Part shown: one piece after another, positions 11,697 to 24,622 of the stretch
How the letters are laid out: the number at the start of each line of letters is the position of its first letter
Numbering within the stretch: the first letter of the stretch is position 1
NCBI RefSeq assembly: GCF_035222375.1
Contig: NW_026946363.1
Location: forward strand, 434,001-498,000
From: Podospora pseudocomata
Taxonomy: Eukaryota > Ascomycota > Sordariomycetes > Sordariales > Podosporaceae
Direction of reading: 5' to 3'
Length of the DNA stretch: 64,000 nt
Made by a program: the position numbers and the translations under genes
The notes under the pieces: generated by a model
Databases searched by the model: none
Told to the model about the DNA's origin: nothing
What the model saw: the letters and a program-made list of their open reading frames with translations, nothing else

Positions 11697-13568
11697 CTAC
11701 TCTAGCTGAAGTCTGCCGACACTGATGGGCTGATACTTGTCCTCTCCCAGGGCGTCTTCCACCCGCTGCATCACCGCCAGAACCTTTTCTTCTTCCAGTC
11801 GGCGACCAATAACCTGCACGCCCACGGGCAGGCCATCCATCTTCTCGGCGTCGTAGTACTTGTAGGCCCCACGAGCAACACCATTGAGCTTTCTGATGTT
11901 GAAGTCTTCTGGAAGGCCGTCAAGTTCGGCTTGGACCTTGGTTACGGGAAGGACGCCGGCTGAGTAATCGAGCTGGATATAATGTTAGCCAGAGACATGG
12001 ATAGGACAGCGTTCAAGTAGACTTGCCAAGTTGAACAAAAATGTATACCCACAGCTGCTGAAAGCATCCTTCATCGCATTCAGGGGCAGCGCAGGCGTTG
12101 CATTCGGAACCGAAACAATGACATCCAAACCCTGCTGATTCCACCACTCAAACCACTTGGCTCTGTACTCCTCTCTCCGAGCAACCAGCTTCCAGTTCTC
12201 AAAAGCCGACTGTGCTCTCCAATTCTCAACCAAACCAGCCCAAACGTGATCTCTCCTGACATACTTCACCCAAAGGTAATAGAACCATCTAAACGGGTTC
12301 CACCAACTCGCCAGTGATTTGATCTGAGCAGCTCCAGTATCCAGCCACTCCCCAGGTCGCCTAAAAGAGTCAAACATCTGCCCGCCATCCGCATTCAACA
12401 CCAGTGAGGCAATCTTCAACCCCTCATACAGATCCGGCGGCGCGTGCTCTCCATCCAACTCAACAATCTCGTGCCCCTGCGCCTTCAACGCATTCACAAC
12501 CGTCTCCAACGCCCTCCGACAGGCAGGACTCGGATCAACAACCCCATCCGTCCACATCACCCCAACCTTCAACTTCTCCTTCTGCTCAAACCCCTTCTCC
12601 ATCTCCCCCCTCCACGCAAGAGGGTGAACAGTCCCATCATACCTCCACGGCCCAAATTCAATCACCTCCCTAGTAAAATACCTCAAATCCCCCAACGTCC
12701 TCGCCATAGGACTGTACACACTCGGCACCCCCTCCTGCCCAGGCATACTAGTCTTGATTCCCGCCTTAGGCCACCTCCCCGTCGAGCACCTCAACGCATA
12801 ACAACCTGCCCAATGCGCCGGCAACCTCACGCTCCCCGCCACATCGCTCCCAACCCCAATCCTACTCCCCCCCATAGCCAACAGCGCGCTCTCACCCCCC
12901 GTACTCCCCCCGGGACTATACCCTTTTTTAAACGGATTCTCTGCCCTCCCCCAAACATCGTTCCCGCTCTCAAAACTCAACAACGTAATCGGACAATTCG
13001 TCTTGACATGCGGCACAGCCCCCATATCCTTCAGCATCCTCACCATCGCCCCATCTTTGCCGTCGTCGTTTCCCACAAACGAGCTGTACCCCACCGTCGT
13101 GTCATACCCCCCAACAATGATCGTATCCTTCAGCGACACCGGGATACCCGCTAACGACCCCTCTAGGTTCGGCAGCGGGTTCCCTCCCTTGTCTACTTCT
13201 GTTTTGGTGCGTGCAGCGTTGATCCACTGCTCCGCTGAAGAAAACATAATCTCCGTTAGGCAGTTAGTCTGAGAGTGCGCCCTTAGCGCAAGCTTTCCAT
13301 ACGCGCGGAGGATGCTCAGCGGATGGGTGGTGCCGTTTTGGACATTGGCGACCAGTGAATCGATTGGCGCGGAAAATATCTCCTTTTCGTCTGGGGTGAC
13401 GGGTGATTTGTACTCTGCTGGGAGGGCGTCGATCCGTTGTTGGCGTTGGGCTTGCTTGAACTTGCTAATGGGAAGGTTGTTAATTCGAATTGTCAGAGGG
13501 TAGAGGTGGGAAGAAGGGAAAGAAGCTTACCAGTCCCGTTTGTGCTGAAAGTACTCGCTTAGAAACAT
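11697..13568 (-). CDS. Amidase (amidase-signature family, AmdS-like)
   Basis: Hydrolyses a carboxamide to acid plus ammonia; the natural substrate cannot be read from sequence. Exon 1 13568..13531, exon 2 13464..12027, exon 3 11972..11697; 583 residues. The Ser-Ser-Lys catalytic set is visible: Lys in IPVSLKDT (about K125), cis-Ser in SPGGSTGGES (about S200) and nucleophile Ser in SDVAGSVRLP (about S224). The last intron (12026..11973) is a GC-AG intron: the exon end TTG is followed by GCAAGT and the intron closes with CCAG. Only this joins FNL to LDYSAGVLPV, the conserved C-terminal amidase segment; unspliced, the frame stops at once. The C-terminus contains DGLPVGVQVIGRR, also typical. Size is near the 548 residues of Aspergillus AmdS. 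Cytosolic by lack of signal peptide. Confidence 0.92.
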
Positions 13569-14322
13569 GTTGGCGGTGGTGGTGTTGGAACCTTGATGAA
13601 GTTATACTCTGATGATGCTATACGTGTGGTGATAAGCCTGATGGATAAGCTGTGACGAACGATAGATGGTCCAATCGACTACAATGCTCCAAGACAAAAG
13701 AAGAACCTGAAAAGTAAAGCAAACTCAAAACAAAGAGTGGTGAAAAGAGAAATTTATGTTCAAGAAGACTGCAGGAGAGACATGGGGAAGAGCAGGTGAC
13801 CTGGGAAGTAGCTGCCGTGTAAGTGATAAGATAACCGCTCGGCTGACGGATACCATTGGTGCGGAGTAAGGAGCGGCTTTCCCCTCACTCCCCCGCTGCC
13901 TGACCCCAACAAAGGACGGAAGTTGCTGGGTTGCTTGACCCGTAGGAAACCGCCCATCGTTAACCTTTAGAACAAACAATTCAGGTACAGTATAGCTTGA
14001 TACATTATATCTGACCAGCCGACCTAGATGTGCCCCTTCCAATCAGCAAACCAGATCAAACTCGCATACCTACAACTCTAGCAGTTACATAAACATGTAC
14101 CCCGTTGTCGACAACGTGTGAGGAAAAGAAAAGGACCTAACACCACCAAATGCAGACCAGCATGGCTGGGTCCATTAACTCCGAATAGATGGGGAGCCCA
14201 AAACCATTCCATAACAAAACTTGACCATCAATATCGCTTGCTTTTCTTAACCCGCAGTCCCAACGCCTACCCCAATCATAACAAACAAACTACGCGGTTC
14301 GCCGGCGACGTTCCGGGACCAC
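13569..14322. other. Intergenic region upstream of the amidase
   Basis: Promoter/leader of the amidase gene and 3' UTR of cac2, both minus. Short ORFs only; no recognisable element. Confidence 0.45.
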
Positions 14323-16752
14323 CTAAGCCCTCGATCCTTCGCTGCCAGCACCGTTGTTTGACTCTGTCGATGAGTCCACCAGTGTAGGCGCAATACGCCT
14401 TCGCTTATTCTGGTTGCCCAACGAGTCATCTGTCTCCGCTTCATTGGTATCCCGCTTGGTGCCTGTCGGCGGCGGGACAAACGAGCTTCGGGGTGTTTCT
14501 GGGGGAGTGGTGATGGGAACTCCCGTCACCTTGCCAGAGTTCACCGCTGTCAGGCTGGGAACCTGACCAGCTATTAGTGGCGGGTTGTTCAACACCCCAG
14601 TCTGAGCACCAGACGTCTGAGTAATCACTGAAGACGCCGAGTTGGACCTTGCTGGTGACCCCGGCCTTGGGTTGACAAAAGATGCGGCTGGTGGAGGAGA
14701 TGGGGCTGTAAACGAGCCGGCAGAGTCGCGATGGCGATGCTGGGAGCCGTTTGGAAAAGGGGAAGGAGGTGCCAGCACCGAAGTGGGGGTTGGTACAGGC
14801 GTATTTTGGTTCGAGACAGCAGTGCCTTGGGGCTTTGGAGGCCCGAGTTCGCCCGTGTACACAGTACCAAGCTCACCCGGCAGGAACGACAATGTAGAGC
14901 AGAATCCATCCGAAGACGAGATCAGCAGCGTCAAACCATCACTTGACCTGGAAAAAATGTTAGTCTGAAACCATCTTGTTGACGCTTCCGGATGAACTTA
15001 CCAAGTCAAATCAGTAAATGTGGCGCAATGAAGGTTGCTCACGATACAGATCGGGGTGTGTTGTTGAGTATCGTACAACAACACCGAATCCTGGGTAGCC
15101 ACCGCATATATCATTCGATACGGCAATGCAAAGGCAGGCTTGGGTCCTGGTGTTTGCACGCCTGTCTCCAAACTCAGCACCCTGGAGTTGGACGTGACTG
15201 TTTCAACCAATGACGGCGGCGGAGGGGGCTCCATCTGTGAGGGTGCTGGGGAAGGTTTTGTGACAGCCTCGGGCAACGGCGGGATGGCATCTTCAGAAGA
15301 AGATGTGTCGATAGTAATATGCTTGGTAACAGGAGGTGACTGCCTCAGCGTATACACGATTGGTGAACATCTGACTGCGACAGATGGCTTTTTGTGCCCT
15401 GGTAGATGTGCAATGGGAGGTTTGTTGATGCCTCCTCTGGTGTAAATGTACACGGTATTTGTCACCTCGAACGTGGGTTTCTGGCCCTCAACTTGGTGCT
15501 GGGTCTGATATTGCCCAGCAGGGGTGAGAAGAAGACTTCCGTCGGGAGTAAAAGTAAGTCGCCTGAAGAAGGAAGTCAGAGTCTCGTTTGCGTAGAGACT
15601 CGCGTTCTTCATCCCTAAGCTTGCGCCATGCATGTGCGGCTTTGGCGAAGCCTCTATCGGCATCACTGCCGGCAACGGCATCGACGGCGCTGGTGAGACC
15701 GAGCGTCTCGAAGAGAACGATGACCTCCGGCTGTGACTAACAACACTTGGGGGGTTCATCGGGAGAGCCATTGAGGTGGGGGTCCCTGGAGCGGATGGGA
15801 CAGGAGAGCCAATCGCCACTCCTGGCACATTGTCAAGAACTGACCGATACCCCAATTCAGGAGGGGCGGGACTGTGGGAAGAGATCCGCCGCGCCGGAAG
15901 ATCAGCTTTGACGTGGCTTGCAATTTTTGATGGCTCTTTATCGTTGCAGCCTAGAGTATACTGCCCGTCCTTGGTCTTCAGCGAGTAAATATGCACGGCA
16001 CGATCCGAGGATTGCGTGGCGATATACTCGTTCAACGGGTCCCATGCAACACCCTGGACATAGTGACTATGTTCGGCAATTTGTCGAACCAGCGTGCCTA
16101 GGAAAACATCAGCAAGGCGTGCACTTGAAAGCTCCTGAAGCACTACGCACCTGTTGCAGCGTTGTAGATTCGGGCAACGTTATCCATACTTCCGATAATG
16201 AAGTAGGATGCATCCGGCGCCCAAGCCAAATCGAAAATCTCCGTCCCAGAAGACCTGCACATGTGTTTTCTCCGCCAAAACTCTTTGGCTTCGGGGTCCG
16301 CCTCCTCCCCAAAGCCAGCGGATCGGGAGTCAGAAGGGACCCATAGGATCACATTACCGTCGTCACCAGCAGATGCGAGGATGTCGCCTGAAGAACCGAA
16401 TAGGTTAGCATAGAAGAAACAACATCGAACAGAATACTGGAGGAGGGAGATTCCGGCTTACCTTTCGGAGCCCACCGTACCACATTCACGGCTTGTGTAT
16501 GTGTTGAAAGAGTGGCTAGATAATCCACCTTGCGGTCTTCGCCATCATCTTCGATCTTCCAGAGCTACCCATGTGCAAAGTCAGCACTTAGACCCTTGAA
16601 GAGCAAGCAGGTATGGGGTAACCTACTCGGACCTTGTTGTCTCCAGCACCAGTAGCCAGTCGTCCACCACCATTGGGCTGGAAATGTGCAGAGTATATAG
16701 GATATGGGTTGACATCAACATGCCAGTTGATGATGAGCGGTTGGGCCTTCAT
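14323..16752 (-). CDS. cac2: CAF-1 subunit B (Cac2/p60), WD40 histone chaperone
   Basis: WD40 subunit of chromatin assembly factor 1, which deposits H3-H4 on newly replicated DNA. Five exons: 16752..16627, 16564..16462, 16387..16151, 16097..15002 and 14947..14323; 728 residues. The start MKAQPLIINWHVD and PIYSAHFQPNGGGRLATGAGD is the diagnostic Cac2/p60 opening, and the exon 1-2 join gives NKVRLWKIE. WD-type segments recur (VVRWAPKGDILASAGDDG, FDLAWAPDASYFIIGS, HYVQGVAWDPLNEYIATQS, LTFTPDGSLLLTPAG). A Ser/Pro-rich insert (about 230-290) and a Pro-rich C-terminal tail with a basic KRRR patch are disordered. All splice sites are GT-AG and frames close exactly. Upstream short ORFs on the minus strand (16588..17163) are leader noise. 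Confidence 0.95.
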
Positions 16753-19443
16753 TTTTGTGGTCGACAGAGCTCTGCAGTTATGCTGTAGCTGGATTGGATG
16801 GATGGGCGTTTGCTGCGTCCAATCCGCAGCTGTGACTTTCTGCTGGTGTGCACGACTTCTCGGTAGAGCCGGAAAGATGATGGTAGAGGACGGGCAGGCG
16901 TGGATCGTGGATCGTGTGGATCGTGGTCTGGGACGAAGGGAGAGATGAACCAATTCGAAATTTGCAGGAGAGGTGGAAGGGGAATCGTGAGATCGCCGGC
17001 TGGTCCAAGATGAATGTTGGTGGATTGGCGGAAGCGAAGGCACGGTCGGTGTCTGCGGCCGGAAGCTCGTGCGACTCAAGGCGACATGGATTTCTGATGC
17101 AGCTTCCAGTCCTGCACATTTGTCACCGACAAGACGGCTGCACTTTAGACAAACGCTAGTCAAAGCAGTTCAAACGGCCATTGTTGTGGATAATAAAGCG
17201 CGGGCTTGCTTTCCTACTTGTCAATTGGAATTGGAAAAAAGGGAAATCCGGCCGCCGGCTTACAAGATGTCTGGGAAACAGGAAAAGCTGCCAACACCTT
17301 GTCTTGAGAGCTGCTGACGCCTTTTCCATAGAAGCCAAGCACCACGCTTCCACTGAAGGTCGCGTTTTGGCGTCACGGGCTCGCCAATCAAGAGAACGGA
17401 GTTGCGGGACTGCATTAGCCGCATTGTCCACCATCGCCAAGCCATTTATTCTAAAGACACCTGGGCGTTGATGAATCAATGATTAGCTATAAGCCTGGCG
17501 ATTAGATATGGCGGGGTCATGAGCTTGATCTACTCCGCTTCTGCTGAACTTGAGAAGTGAGATATCCCCAGGAAGCCTTTCAAGGGTTAGTCACTCACTC
17601 CAATCAACATGCCGGCTTGTGTCGGTCTTTAGCACTTGCTCCCAGTCATAGCGCGGGAAGGTTATGTCTGATCAGGTATTACTTAGAGTCTTCAAGCTCA
17701 TAATTTCGAGAAGATCAATTCGATGGCTCAGTAGCTTCTTACATGTTTTTCCTCGCCGCCCGCTTGCCAGGAAATCATCCTACTGCGTATACAGCCTTCC
17801 CACGAAGGTCAATATACGTGACGAGAAAATGGCGGCAATAAGCTTCATGCAAGATATGCGTATAGTTACTGTGCAACACACCATAGATACCTACCAGGAC
17901 GATGGATGGCGATGTCTTGGTCCGCTCTTCTGCGCTCCGAATTAAGGCTCATGTACCCGGGGGGCGCGGTGGAGAGGTGATTACGTGCAGGTCCCATTCT
18001 TGAGCCGGACCAAGATATGGGAATGCAAACTTCAGACTCGGCAGTTGGTAAGTTCCTACTGCTTGGGCCATGAACTGGCGGAGGGAGCATATATCGCGCC
18101 ATTCTCATTGCTACTGGAAGAGCTGCAGAAGAACGGGATGAAGTGATGTTGAAAATAAGCAGCTGCCAAGAACAGAAGTCCACCCGTTCAAGCGCCAAGA
18201 CGGGTATCACTCATAAGGCGGGGAGGTACATCTCGTTAGGCATCTCACTTCATCAATGAGACACCTGCCTTCAGTTCTCAGTCATCCGCAACAATGATTA
18301 ATATAGCAGCTCAAAGACTTAATCAGTCTTCAGATAGTGTGGCAATCAATCCTAACGTCTGCCTCATGATGTATGCTTCGAGTCTGCCTTGAGCAATACA
18401 CCTACCGCCCTCGCATATTGCGTATCCCTCGCATTATGAAGATGCAGTTCGATACCACGGTGGACGATCCCTTCTGGGAAATCCCGGTAGACCTTTTTGC
18501 TGTAACTTGAAGCTCCACGGTGCGGGTGCTTGATATTCTCAACGAGTCACACCGCCTCTCGGCAAAATCCACTGAATAAGATCTGATAAGAGTTCTCTAC
18601 AGGCTGGACAGGAGCTAGATCAGTCGAAAGGGCATGCAATCACGATTAACCTCCAACTTTTCCCCAGTGTGCTATAGTCACACGGGAATACGGCAAACTG
18701 CACTATTATTCAAATCCCGTCCCCAATGTGGCTGACCCCGCAGGTCCAGGGCTTTTGAAGGCCCCTGTGGCAGCCCTGTTGTTCTGTCGCGGCTGCATAC
18801 CACCTTCTCAACTCTGCCTAGAAACTTGCATGCAGGGTGCCGTTCGCGATCCCAGACCCTCACCAACCCCCCAGCATTGGTAAACCGACGATGCATCTGG
18901 CTGTATGTATCTTCACCGCATGACTCAACGGTTCCGTGCAACCGCACACTCCATAACCCGAGAAGCTTGTGCTAGACGTATCTTGCTACGAATACAACGG
19001 AAGGGTGGCATCGACTACCCTACCTTCCCAATGACTAGAGTCGGAGTGGACGGAAGTTGATGAACACGATAATTTGTAAGTTGGGACTCATCTGATACTG
19101 TTGGTCTCACTACCGTTATCCGTATATCTCAATCGCTCCTGCCCCTGTTCTCAATCGCTCCTACCCTCCTTCCTGAGGCGCCCTGTTCCCCGTCACATTG
19201 TGTTATCAGTTCTTAATTCCGCTTTTGGTTCTCCGCCGCCAACTGGGGCTTTGTAAAAATTTCACCAACACTCTCCTCCTCCAACAACTGCGGTAAGATT
19301 GTGGCGGAACGCGGAACCCACTCCATCAACTACGAACCATAAACAAAACACCTGGGACGGACGTCTTACAAGTGCCTCCTGATTATCGATTTGGCTACAA
19401 TATCTTCAACTCACTGGTTGGCCGACCAGCACTGCAGTCTACC
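16753..19443. other. 2.7-kb intergenic region between divergent cac2 and ABC transporter
   Basis: The longest gene-free stretch. Both flanking genes are transcribed outward. ORFs up to about 114 codons occur but share no motifs and have no supporting splice structure. No tRNA, repeat or transposon sequence recognised. Confidence 0.5.
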
Positions 19444-22400
19444 ATGGGATCTGGCGATTCCATGCTAGTCACGGTTGCCACGAGCCTCGCATTCATCGGT
19501 CTATGTTCTCTCCCAGCCGTTTCTAGCGTTCTGCTGCGGTCAGGCAGACAAGATGGGGACCGGGACACGTACGAGGATGCCGATGGCAAGGCGACACCCG
19601 AGTCCTTGAAAGCTTTCTCAACAAAGTTGTCAAAGACATGCATCTTGATCTTCGCGAATTCGGGATTTGCAATTTCACTTGCGACTGCTCTGTTGTTCAC
19701 ACACTCCAGTGGGATCCAGCTTCAGCAATGGCTGAGCACAGTATCGTGGGTGAGTTATGGCGTGAAAAGGCCATAAAGCTGGTGTCTCAGTTCGGTAGTG
19801 TTAACGATACATGGCAGGGTGCGTTACTGTTCCAGTCGGTTGCTATCACTTGGAGCAGAAGCTCCGTGCAAGCCTACGATCTTGGAATCTACAGTTTTCT
19901 GTCCTCTCTCACCTTAGCTGGCGCCCTGATCATTCAGGGCACCAAGTCAGCCGAGTCTCTTCTCCAGGACAATAGAACCCTTTTTGCCCTTTGCGTAGTC
20001 GAGCTTGGTCTGGCTATATGCCTCTCAGTGGCCAGCGTCTCACTCCCAAGGAGACCGGACGTACTTTATGATGGAGAACCAGTTGACCGGTTGTACAGTA
20101 CCACAGCATTGGGCCGCTACACTTTCTCATGGCCGACAGCTCTTCTCACTCTCGCCTCGACTCAGAAGAACCTTGATATGACTGATCTCCCACGTCCCGA
20201 TCATTACACCCGTGCCGCCTCTATATCCGAAGCATGGAAGAAACAGAACTCCAACCGCCCGCTCTGGTTATCGATGCTCCTGGCTCACAAAACAGTCATC
20301 GCCGTTCAGTGGTTTCTTGCCCTTTGTACGTCGGTCCTGAATTTTGCGCCACAATGGGTCATCCTTCAGCTTCTTCGAACGCTAGAGGATCGACAGCCCG
20401 GTACTAGCAGTGGAATGGATGCCTGGGCTTGGGTGTTCTGGCTCGGAATCTCTATTGTCGTTGGGTCGTGGCTTGAATCATGGCTCTTCTGGATGTCCTT
20501 TGCAGACCTGGCAATCCCCGTTCGTGCTCAACTCGGCGCTCTTGTTTTTGAAAAGTCTGTCCGCAAGAAAGACATCAAAGGAGTTTCCAAGTCGAAGGAA
20601 ACGCCAACTGAGCCTTCGGAAGGGACCGAACCAGACGGTACCAAGCCGACCAAGCTTGATGATGCGGATGAGCTTAAGCAGGGCAAGCAGAGCACTGTAA
20701 ATCTGATTGGAGTTGATGCCAGGAGAGTTGGTGACTTTGCTGCCTTTCAGTACATGTTCCCAGGCAGCCTGTTCAAGCTTGTCGTATCAATCAGCTTCCT
20801 CATCAGTCTTCTGGGCTGGAGGGCGCTTTTCGCAGGTTTATCAGCAATGCTTGCCATCATGCCTGTCAATATCTATTTCAGCAAGAGGTATGCGGCCGCT
20901 CAGGACAGGCTGATGAAGACCAGAGACAAGAAGATGGAGGTGGTCACCGAGGCGCTCCAAGGAATCCGCCAAATCAAGTTCTCGGCCCTCGAACCTGACT
21001 GGGAGAACAAGATTGGAGCTGTACGAGAGCGAGAGCTTAGTGCCGTTTGGGACGTCTTTGTGACAGACACAATGTTGTTGGCATGCTGGATTACCAGCCC
21101 GATTCTCTTATCTGCTATTTCACTGGCAGTCTATGCTTACATCAACGGTTCGCTCTCTCCGTCGGTTGCTTTTGTGAGTCTCGGTGTCTTCAAGGCCCTC
21201 GAGGTCACTTTATCCGTCATCCCAGAACTCACCACCGACCTTTTGGACGCATGGGTCTCGATCAAGCGTCTGGAAGAATATCTCAATTCTGCAGAGGTCT
21301 CCAAGATTTCCAAAGACGGCGAGGAAGTGAAGTTCGACAGGGCCTCTATCGCCTGGCCAGCAGATGACAGGACAGAGGAGGATGACCGGTTTGTTCTTCG
21401 CGATATCAGTGTCAATTTTCCGAGAGGAGAGCTCTCTGTCATATCCGGAAAAACTGGCACGGGAAAAAGCTTGATGCTGGCGGCAATCTTGGGCGAGGTG
21501 GATGTCTTGGGCGGTACTCTCTATGTTCCACGAGCTCCTCCGCTGGCAGTACGTCACGATAACAAGGCCAACAAGAGCAACTGGATCATTCCTGAGGCCA
21601 TAGCCTACGTCGCCCAGATACCTTGGATCGAGAATGCCAGCATCAAGGACAACATTCTTTTTGGGTTGCCGTTCGATGAGGACCGCTACAAGAAGACGGT
21701 AGAGGTATGTGCTCTCAAGAAGGATCTCGAAATGCTTTCGGACGGCGAAAACACCGAAATCGGAGCCAACGGTATCAATCTCAGCGGTGGTCAGAAGTGG
21801 CGCATTACGCTCGCTCGCGCCATCTACTCCCGTGCCGGTATCCTCGTTCTGGACGACATCTTCAGTGCAGTTGACGCACACGTTGGCCGACACATCTTTG
21901 AAAAGTGTCTCAACGGGGAGCTGGCAACCGGTCGTACACGAATTCTGGTTACGCATCACGTTGCCCTATGCGAGCCGAAGACTAAGTATCTGGTAGAGCT
22001 CGGAGATGGCGGAGTGTTAAATGCCGGTTTAGTATCAGAGCTCAGGCAGGGCGGTACGCTGCAAAGGATTAAGACTCACGAGCAGAGCTCCGAAGAGATT
22101 GAGGCCGACGAATCTGTGACAGCTGTCAATTCTGACGGGTCAACAGATGACCATGGCAATGAGGATGAAGGAAATACGTTGCAGAAGGTCATGTCCAAAA
22201 AGTCTGCCCGAAAGTTCGTCGAGGAAGAGAGTCGTGAGAAAGGAGCTGTCAAGACACGGGTTTACTCGGCTTACCTCAACGCCAGTGGCGGATGGATATA
22301 TTGGACCGTTGCGGCTCTCGTCTTCTCGCTCACGCAGGGCTTTACCATCGGTAGGCAACAATGCTCTCAGCTCCATACAAGACACTAACAAGGCTATAGG

Positions 22401-24291
22401 GCAATCGTGGTGGCTCAAGATCTGGACCAGCACCTACGAAGAGAAAAACAGCGGCGCGCAGCATATTGCGAACAACTCGCTCGGGCACAGTTTCTTCTAC
22501 GCCGAAGGCGTACGTCAAACATCACTGCACGCAGCTTCAGGACCCTCAATATCGGGACATTTCGAGAAAGATCTGAAGTTCTACCTGGGAATCTACGTGG
22601 GTATTGCTATCCTTGGTTGCATCATTAGCACGGCAAAGTTCTTCTACATCTTTCTGGGCTCCCTCAGAGCCAGCCGCAAGCTCTTCGCCGAGATGAACTT
22701 TACGATTCTCCGAACCCCCATCCGATGGCTCGACACCGTCCCTGTTGGTCGTATCTTGAACCGTTATACCAACGATTTCAGTGTTATTGACTCTCAGCTG
22801 GCAAACTCGTTTAGCTTCGGGTTCAACTCTGTGTTGAGTCTTTTCACCGTTATCCTTGCAGGCCTAGTGGTTTCTCCGTATATCATGATTCTTGCACTTG
22901 TGCTGCTCCTCATTTGCTTGCGCATCGCCATCACATATATGGATGCGGCAAGACCGGTCAAGCGACTGGAGAGCAACACAAAGTCTCCGGTTTTCGAGCA
23001 GTTCGGCTCTTCACTCACCGGTGTTACCACCATCCGTGGTTTCGACAAGGCGGAGGTGTACATTGAGCGCATGTACAAGAAGATTGACGACTATTCGACA
23101 GCCACCTGGCATCTCTGGCTTTTCAACCGGTGGATGGGCTTGCGCATGGCTCTCGTGGGCTCTGTCTTCTCGTCTTTTGTAGCGAGCTTGATCCTGCTTA
23201 CTCCGGGGATTGACGCAGCTCTGGCTGGGTTTGCGCTTGCATTTGCGCTCGACTTTTCCAGCGCGATTATATGGACTATTCGTCTGTACTCCAACATCGA
23301 GCTCAATATGAACGCCGCTGAGCGAATTGTCGAGGTAAGTCTTTTGGTATTGCTTGGTTCAAGAGACGAGCTAACACCGGGGATGCAGTACACCGAATTG
23401 CCCACAGAGTCTCTTGATGGGATTAGCCCGCCTGCCGCTTGGCCCACTGGGGGCCGCATTGAGGTTGACAACTTGGTGGTTGGCTACGTTGCTGATATGC
23501 CGCCCGTTCTCAAAGGGCTCAGTTTCAGCATCAACAGTAACGAAAGAGTTGGCGTCGTCGGCCGCACCGGTGCTGGAAAGTCATCTCTGACCCTGGCCCT
23601 GTTCCGTTTCTTGGAGGCTCGGTCTGGCGCTATCCATATTGATGGCATTGACATTTCAAAGATCAAGCTACACGACCTGCGATCTCGCCTGGCCATTATT
23701 CCTCAGGATCCCGTTCTCTTTTCCGGAACCATACGTAGCAACCTGGACCCCTTTGACCACCACACTGATGCCGAACTCCGCGACTGTCTTGAACGAGTCC
23801 ACCTCATCACCGACTCTGAAAATTCGTCGGGAAGCGCCACCCCTGTGCCTGGCTCCTCGGAAGCGACGGAGACCCCAAAGAACACGAATGTTTTCAAGAA
23901 TCTAGACTCGCCTGTCTCAGAAGGCGGGCTGAATCTGTCTCAAGGTCAGCGCCAGCTACTGTGCTTGGCTCGCGCTATTGTGAGCCGGCCGCGTATCATG
24001 GTTCTCGACGAGGCCACCTCTGCAGTTGACATGCATACGGACGGGTTGATTCAGAGAAGCATTCGTGAAGAGTTCACTGATGCTACTTTACTTGTCATTG
24101 CTCACAGGTTGAGTACCATTGCGGATTTTGACCGGGTTTTGGTGCTCAGCGATGGCTGTGTTGCTGAGTATGGGAGCCCCAAGGAGCTTTGGGAGAAGGG
24201 CGAGGGGGGTATCTTTAGAGGCATGTGCGAGGAGAGCGGTGAGAAGGAGAAGTTGAAGGCGGTGATATTTGGACAGGGGCAGTCAAGATGA
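19444..24291 (+). CDS. ABCC-family (MRP type) ABC transporter
   Basis: Full-length multidrug-resistance/conjugate transporter. Exons 19444..19749, 19818..22350, 22400..23334 and 23389..24291; 1558 residues. The architecture is TMD0-TMD1-NBD1-TMD2-NBD2. NBD1 has Walker A GKTGTGKS (about 645-652), signature LSGGQ (about 757) and Walker B ILVLDD; the Asp where NBD2 has Glu is the usual ABCC asymmetry. NBD2 has GRTGAGKSS (about 1317), LSQGQ (about 1440) and MVLDEATSAVD, so one hydrolytically competent site is expected. The start ATG (ACCATGG context) is the first in frame. The third intron (23335..23388, 54 nt) is a multiple of three with no stop, but splicing gives AERIVEYTELP, the family linker. 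Substrate unknown; plasma membrane or vacuole are both possible. Upstream region is long, so inducible control is possible. Confidence 0.94.
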
Positions 24292-24622
24292 TAAAATAGG
24301 AGGAAGGTGTTCCGGATGTGTACTATTTCTGTTTCTCTAATTTTCTTGCTGGGTTATAGACATTGAAAGGGCAGATGGGGAAATAAAATGGCATCTATGA
24401 GTTTTTCCTTCATGATGGAGAAGTTTATATGGTGTTGCTTGATGTTCAGTGCCCTCCTGTGAAGCCGCAACGTACCCAACAGATCTGGTACTGTGAACCA
24501 TTTAGCGTCAAACTGCCTCGACAGTACAAGAACCACTTCTGCCTTGGAAGTTTGAACTGATTTAAGGCCAAAAGCCAAAATCTTACTCTGATTACCACCT
24601 TATCCCAGCACACTTACGCTGC
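24292..24622. other. Short convergent 3' region
   Basis: About 330 bp between the stops of the ABC transporter (plus) and methyltransferase (minus) genes; presumably the two 3' UTRs. Nothing else seen. Confidence 0.5.

Noticed and set aside
16588-17163. 191-codon minus ORF overlapping the cac2 start
   Set aside because: Its 3' part is cac2 exon 1; the upstream part is leader sequence, and Cac2 proteins begin at MKA.
17866-18947. Minus-strand ORFs of 89-114 codons in the 2.7-kb gap
   Set aside because: No motifs, no splice logic, mutually overlapping frames.
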